Positions 19,439-23,298 of a DNA stretch of 23,298 nt are shown piece after piece. Location of the stretch: NCBI RefSeq assembly GCF_022539665.2, contig NW_026712533.1:1-23298 (forward strand). Direction: 5' to 3'. Below the pieces are notes generated by a model. That model worked only from the letters and a program-made list of their open reading frames with translations, did no database searches and was not told where the DNA came from. A program made the position numbers and the translations under genes. Source of the stretch: Daphnia carinata (Eukaryota > Arthropoda > Branchiopoda > Diplostraca > Daphniidae). Within the stretch, counting starts at the first letter, position 1; every line of letters begins with the position of its first letter.

Positions 19439-22317
19439 AGCGGAAGCGGGTGAGCTTCCCCCGACGGTGAGGTTAGCAGCTTGGCGTCTGGCCTTAAAAT
19501 CCTTGGCACGTCTACCGCTAGCTCCAACAGGAGCGGGTACCATGCCGCGCTGGGCCAGTATGGGGACACAAGAACCAGCGATGCTTGCTCTCTGCGAATC
19601 TTCGCTAGACTCCTGAGGATGAGGCCAAAGGGGGGAAAGGCGTAAGCTTTTAAGCCTTTCCAACTGGTCGAGAACGCGTCTACTCCGGTTGCCTGTGGTT
19701 GCGGAGTCCAGGCAAAGAATTTTTCTAGTTTGTTGTTCCAGGCCGCTGCGAACAGGTCCACCTGGCATGTCCAGACGTTGTTTATAGCCGTGAAAACCTC
19801 TTGATCGAGCGCCCAGTCGCTGCTGTCTAGTCCCATCCTTGACTCTCGGTCGGCGACAATGTTGAGGTGTCCCGGCAGGTAACTCGCGTGAACCGTAATT
19901 TGGCGACTCTCGCACCATGATGAGATCTGTGTCGCTAAATCAGAAAGGGATCTCGAATGAGTTCCTCCTCCTCTGTTAATATAGCACACCGCCGTGCAGT
20001 TATCCATCTGTAAAGAGATGGATATGTTGGATGCCGTAGCGGCAAACGACTGGAGGGCGAAAAAAGCGGCCAGGAGCTCCAATTCGTTTATGTGTCTTTG
20101 GCCATCTTCCACTGACCATGGACCTCTAGCGGTGCTCCTGTTAAAAACCGCTCCCCATTCGGTCATTGACGCGTCCGAAAAAATAGTCATGTCCGGCTCG
20201 CCTGAAAAAATGACTTTACCCTTTGATGAGTCCATATTCGTGATCCACCAGCTAAGGTCAGCTTTAGCTTCCTCGGATAAGGTGAAACAGCTTTCGAAAT
20301 CCCCCACATTCTTGTGCAGTGCCCGAATTAAATCACGCTGGACTTTCCTGTAATGAGCCTGTGCAAACGGCACGGCCGGAATGGCCCAAGCAAAGTTGCC
20401 CATTATCTTTGCAAGGTCTCTTAATTTTACCCTATTATGTTTCAGCGCCTGAACACAAAGCTTGCGAGTTTTTTCCCTCTTCTTTTCTGGCAAAATGAAG
20501 GCCAGCGACGGGGAATCCAAAATCATCCCTAGGAATTCCAAAGTTTGGGAAGGTGACGGGTGCGATTTTTCCCAGTTGATGAGAAAACCAAGCCCTTGAA
20601 GGAGGTCTGACGCTAGCTTCACATCTGTTAACAGCCCCTCCCTCCTCTCATTCAAAAATAACATGTCGTCTAGGTAAATGATCACCCTCACCCCTTTCGA
20701 ACGTAGGGCCGTCATTACAGGTTTTAAAAGTTTAGTAAACACCCGAGGGGCCGGCGCCAGCCCAAAAGGTAGACATGTAAATTGGTAGGCGTTTTCTCTC
20801 CACCTAAAACGCAAAAAGGGCTGATGGGCGAAGCACACGGGTACCGTCAGGTAGGCATCCTTTAAGTCAAGCTTAGCCATCCAATCCCCCTTTTTTAACA
20901 AATTTTTTACAACGTCCAACCCCTCCATTTTAAAATGCTTGTAAACTATGTGCTGGTTGAGATTCTTTAGGTTGATTATCGGCCTATAACCCCCCGTTTT
21001 CTTAGGAATGGCGAACAATCTACTGTAAAAACCCGGTGTTTCTGGGGCTCTGATAATGGCCTCTTTCTTCAACAAATCCGATACTTCCGCGTCGCAGACC
21101 AAATCCATTTGCTGACTCATCACGCATTCCCCCGGTTCTTTAGATTGAAAAGGTTCCGACTCGAAAACGATTTTGTAACCCGACTCTATGATCTCATGGA
21201 TCCAAGGGTCATTGGTCAACGCACGCCACGCTACAGCAAAGAATCTAAGTCTAGCTCCTACATTTTTTCTGACTAAGGTAGACGTCCTACCCAGTGTGGG
21301 TGTCTTAACGACCGGAAAGAAAAGAGGGAGACTGTCAGTGTACCTTGTCTGGTAACCACGTCTCTCAGACGGGTCTCCTTGTCTCGAAGTCCCGGGGCGA
21401 GGATCCTCTGGCTTATCCGCTTGTTTCTGTTGAGTTTTTTGGCCGAATCCTCCACTGATCCTTCCGACTGATGCGACTTTTTGTAATTTTGCGTCCTCGT
21501 CGGCTGCTTGCAGAAGAGCGGATGTAAAGGTCGGACCAAAAAGCTGGGCAACTTCCGAAGGCGAAAAGTTGGCGGGATCTTTCAAAAGGGATTTGAAGCG
21601 TGGATAAACGCTATTCATCACGTTGGCTCTCCTATTCTTTGAGATAAAGAAGTGAGCTTCCGCCCAAAGACGGATCGCGCTCTCCAAAATCGCCCCTTCC
21701 TCTGTATTTGGAGCTAAGCGGTTCCAAAGCGAAATCAGCGGTCTGACGATATCTAATACCTTAAGCTGTGTTGATTTCCAGATCAACTCCCTCTGTGCGA
21801 TGAATTTACTGTGCCTGTTGCGGGAAATCTGCCGCTCTACCACGTCATCCATTTTTGGGCATGACAACAGAAAATTTTTGTCCTCGAACGCCGGTTTAAA
21901 AATGTCCCTCAGCTCTCTAGTTTGAGCTGGTTTCTGTCCAACAGACATCCAAGATGCTAGTTGGGCTGACGCCTCCTTTGGAAAGATTCGGTCTAGGGCT
22001 GGCGTAGGTGGGGGCGTCTGCGAGGATCTTGAAGAACGCTCTCTGCGTCGAGATCTGGAGCGGCTCCTTGATGACCGGCGTGGTGAACGTCTACGATGCC
22101 GATCTCGTGATCTTGATCTGTTCCGACGTCTACGTTCTCTGCTTCTGTCTCTCCTGTGATCCTGCGATGATACGTCGTATCGTCTAGACCAGGAGCGCGA
22201 TCTAGAACGTGATGATCTAGGCCCTCTAGGAAAGGGGGAGTTTCTTATAACTTCTAAATTCACTCTCGAGTCAATGGAATACGACCCTTCGCTAAGCGGT
22301 GACGAGGTGGAATCCAT
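19258..22317 (-). CDS. DIRS Gag-like/RT/RNase H/methyltransferase-like fusion protein
   Basis: 1019 residues from ATG at 22317. Residues 35-100 are Arg/Ser-rich with RS and SR dipeptides, like an SR-protein domain, followed by TPPPTP. Residues 110-330 are a Gag-like helical region without a zinc knuckle. RT spans about 400-610: LDLKDAY with Asp484, LPFGLAPAP (516-524), YLDDM with Asp550/Asp551. RNase H follows: Asp715 (FSDAS), Glu745 (NELEL), Asp772 (MDN), Asp823 (VADRES). The C-terminal region (VDLFA 853-857, PPF 895-897, SPYWP 918-922) matches the part of DIRS proteins usually called methyltransferase-like; its catalytic status cannot be judged. Fusion of Gag and RT in one ORF means there is no separate Gag stop. 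The recombinase ORF overlaps its 3' end. Confidence 0.93.
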   Translation of the reverse strand: MDSTSSPLSEGSYSIDSRVNLEVIRNSPFPRGPRSSRSRSRSWSRRYDVSSQDHRRDRSRERRRRNRSRSRDRHRRRSPRRSSRSRSRSRRRERSSRSSQTPPPTPALDRIFPKEASAQLASWMSVGQKPAQTRELRDIFKPAFEDKNFLLSCPKMDDVVERQISRNRHSKFIAQRELIWKSTQLKVLDIVRPLISLWNRLAPNTEEGAILESAIRLWAEAHFFISKNRRANVMNSVYPRFKSLLKDPANFSPSEVAQLFGPTFTSALLQAADEDAKLQKVASVGRISGGFGQKTQQKQADKPEDPRPGTSRQGDPSERRGYQTRYTDSLPLFFPVVKTPTLGRTSTLVRKNVGARLRFFAVAWRALTNDPWIHEIIESGYKIVFESEPFQSKEPGECVMSQQMDLVCDAEVSDLLKKEAIIRAPETPGFYSRLFAIPKKTGGYRPIINLKNLNQHIVYKHFKMEGLDVVKNLLKKGDWMAKLDLKDAYLTVPVCFAHQPFLRFRWRENAYQFTCLPFGLAPAPRVFTKLLKPVMTALRSKGVRVIIYLDDMLFLNERREGLLTDVKLASDLLQGLGFLINWEKSHPSPSQTLEFLGMILDSPSLAFILPEKKREKTRKLCVQALKHNRVKLRDLAKIMGNFAWAIPAVPFAQAHYRKVQRDLIRALHKNVGDFESCFTLSEEAKADLSWWITNMDSSKGKVIFSGEPDMTIFSDASMTEWGAVFNRSTARGPWSVEDGQRHINELELLAAFFALQSFAATASNISISLQMDNCTAVCYINRGGGTHSRSLSDLATQISSWCESRQITVHASYLPGHLNIVADRESRMGLDSSDWALDQEVFTAINNVWTCQVDLFAAAWNNKLEKFFAWTPQPQATGVDAFSTSWKGLKAYAFPPFGLILRSLAKIRREQASLVLVSPYWPSAAWYPLLLELAVDVPRILRPDAKLLTSPSGEAHPLPLCLIAWKLSGNAYKTKAFRRRWSTYCWMGHANPHKLLTSRPGTIGSVGASGGILIPCQCL

Positions 22318-22411
22318 GACTGCACTCAGATAAAGCTAAAAACGGTCTGGAGGAATGAGGCGCGGCAATGGCGCGAAAAGAACTCAGAAAGCTAAATAAA
22401 TGACGTGTCAA
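22318..22411 (-). other. Short DIRS leader
   Basis: About 94 bases between the 37-bp terminal repeat and the ORF start. It contains a GC-rich patch (CGCGCCATTGCCGCGCC on the sense strand) and no other ATG. It should contain or lie close to the promoter, but no convincing TATA box or initiator was identified. Confidence 0.45.
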
Positions 22412-22448
22412 CACTGTAAAAGTTGAGCGGAGTTTTTCTACTTATAAT
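22412..22448 (-). repeat. Inverted repeat arm, right (37 bp)
   Basis: Exact reverse complement of 18394-18430. It lies at the transcription-start end of the DIRS element and is followed after two bases (CC) by satellite. Its outer 19 bases (22432-22450, GTTTTTCTACTTATAATCC) also recur in direct orientation with small changes at 18327-18346 inside the palindrome. Confidence 0.92.
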
Positions 22449-22450
22449 CC

Positions 22451-23298
22451 GTTTAATGATCTACATTCAAACAGCATCAAATATACGTGTATTCAATGTG
22501 AATATAGTGTGATACAGTGAGTTTCAATATCTACATTTAAACAGCATCAAATATACGTGTATTCAATGTGAATATAGTGTTATAGAATCAGTTTCATGAT
22601 CTACATTCAAACAGCATCAAATGTACGTGTATTCAATGTGAATATAGTGTGATACAGTGAGTTTCAAAATCTAAATTCAGACAGCATCAAATATACGTTT
22701 ATTCAATGTGAATATAGTGTGATACACTGAGTTTCAATATCTACATTCAAACAGCATCAAATATACGTGTATTCAATGTGAATATAGTGTTATAGAATCA
22801 GTTTCATGATCTACATTCAAACAGCATCAAATATACGTGTATTCATTGTGAATATAATGTGATACAATAAGTTTCCATATCTACATTCAAACAGCATCAA
22901 ATATACGTGTATTCATTGTGAATATAGTGTGATACAATAAGTTTCCATATCTACATTCAAACAGCATCAAATATACGTGTATTCAATATGAATATAGTGT
23001 TATAGAATCAGTTTCATGATCTACATTCAAAAACCATCAAATATACGTTTATTCCATGTGAATATAGTGTGATACACTGAGTTTCAATATCTACATTCCA
23101 ACAGCATCAAATATACGTGTATTAATGTGAATATAGTGTTATAGAATCAGTTTCAATATCTAAATTCAAACAGCATCAAATATACGTGTATTCAATGTGA
23201 ATATAGTGTTATAGAATCAGTTTAATGATCTACATTCAAACAGCATCAAATATACGTGTATTCATTGTGAATATAGTGTAATACAATAAGTTTCCATA
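22451..23298. repeat. AT-rich ~70-bp satellite array, right block
   Basis: About 12 monomers of the same satellite and orientation, resuming at GTTTAATGATC and running to the window end. Several are variant units: 22611-22740 repeats the block that flanks the gypsy insertion, and 22840-22945 and 23260-23298 are the linked CATTGTG / GATACAATAAG / TTTCCATATC (or TAATACAATAAG) subtype. The satellite phase at 22451 does not continue from 18059, so the DIRS insertion is accompanied by loss or gain of part of a monomer. Confidence 0.96.

Larger units (their letters stand above)
18327..22450 (-). mobile_element. DIRS-type tyrosine-recombinase retrotransposon
   Basis: About 4.1 kb on the minus strand: a short leader, a fused Gag-like/RT/RNase H/methyltransferase-like ORF, an overlapping tyrosine recombinase ORF, then a palindromic terminal structure. 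A tyrosine recombinase in place of an integrase, RT and RNase H of DIRS form, and inverted rather than long direct terminal repeats point to the DIRS group rather than Ngaro or PAT. No target duplication is seen, as expected for this mode of integration. Both ORFs are uninterrupted, so the copy may be recent. The exact left limit is uncertain: it could extend to 18060. Confidence 0.9.

Noticed and set aside
19439-19918. N-terminal 160-residue extension of the recombinase
   Set aside because: It lies wholly inside the RT ORF in another frame and does not look like a recombinase domain; the ATG at 19438 fits the family length.
18059-22451. Target-site duplication for the DIRS element
   Set aside because: The satellite phase differs on the two sides and the shared AACAGCATC-type sequence is simply the monomer; tyrosine-recombinase elements are not expected to make one.

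Overview
The window is eukaryotic, most likely from an invertebrate animal genome. It is built on an AT-rich tandem satellite with a monomer of about 70 bp (20 G/C in the commonest 70-base monomer). The satellite fills 1-3044, 10300-18059 and 22451-23298 and runs off both ends of the window. No host gene, tRNA or rRNA was found. Every substantial coding region belongs to one of two retroelements inserted in the satellite, both transcribed from the minus strand. The animal assignment rests on the co-occurrence of a Ty3/gypsy element and a DIRS-type element and is an inference; the species cannot be named from sequence alone.

Element 1 (3045-10299) is a full-length Ty3/gypsy LTR retrotransposon. 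Its two 335-bp LTRs are identical by eye and have TGTTAC...GTAACA tips. A 4-bp target duplication (ATAC) flanks it. In transcription order (high to low coordinates) it carries: the 5' LTR; a primer-binding site matching a tRNA-Leu 3' end; a leader with a consensus splice donor and a T-rich putative intron; gag with one CCHC knuckle; an A AAA AAC -1 frameshift heptamer; a short protease N-terminal fragment in the -1 frame; a long pol frame (protease C-terminus, RT, RNase H, integrase); a T-rich 3' UTR; a polypurine-like tract; and the 3' LTR. RT, RNase H and integrase look intact. The protease does not: the reading frame breaks exactly where the catalytic D-T/S-G should lie, and that motif is absent in all frames. 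The copy therefore looks very young by its LTRs but unable to make its own working protease.

Element 2 (about 18327-22450) is a DIRS-type tyrosine-recombinase retrotransposon. A single 1019-aa ORF fuses an Arg/Ser-rich Gag-like region to RT, RNase H and the C-terminal region usually described as methyltransferase-like. It is followed, overlapping in the -1 frame, by a tyrosine recombinase with a complete R-H-R-W-Y set. A perfect 37-bp inverted repeat brackets the ORFs. A large nested palindrome just after the recombinase has the form expected of the DIRS internal complementary region, which templates the joined ends of the circular DNA. About 250 bp of unexplained, poly-T-containing, non-satellite DNA (18060-18311) lies between this palindrome and the left satellite.

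The satellite has internal structure: a common monomer type, a scattered subtype marked by several linked variants, a third multi-monomer block that recurs near 60-160, 2965-3044/10300-10350 and 22611-22740 (the last acting as an unoccupied paralogue of the gypsy insertion site), and several scrambled or truncated monomers around 12250-13050.
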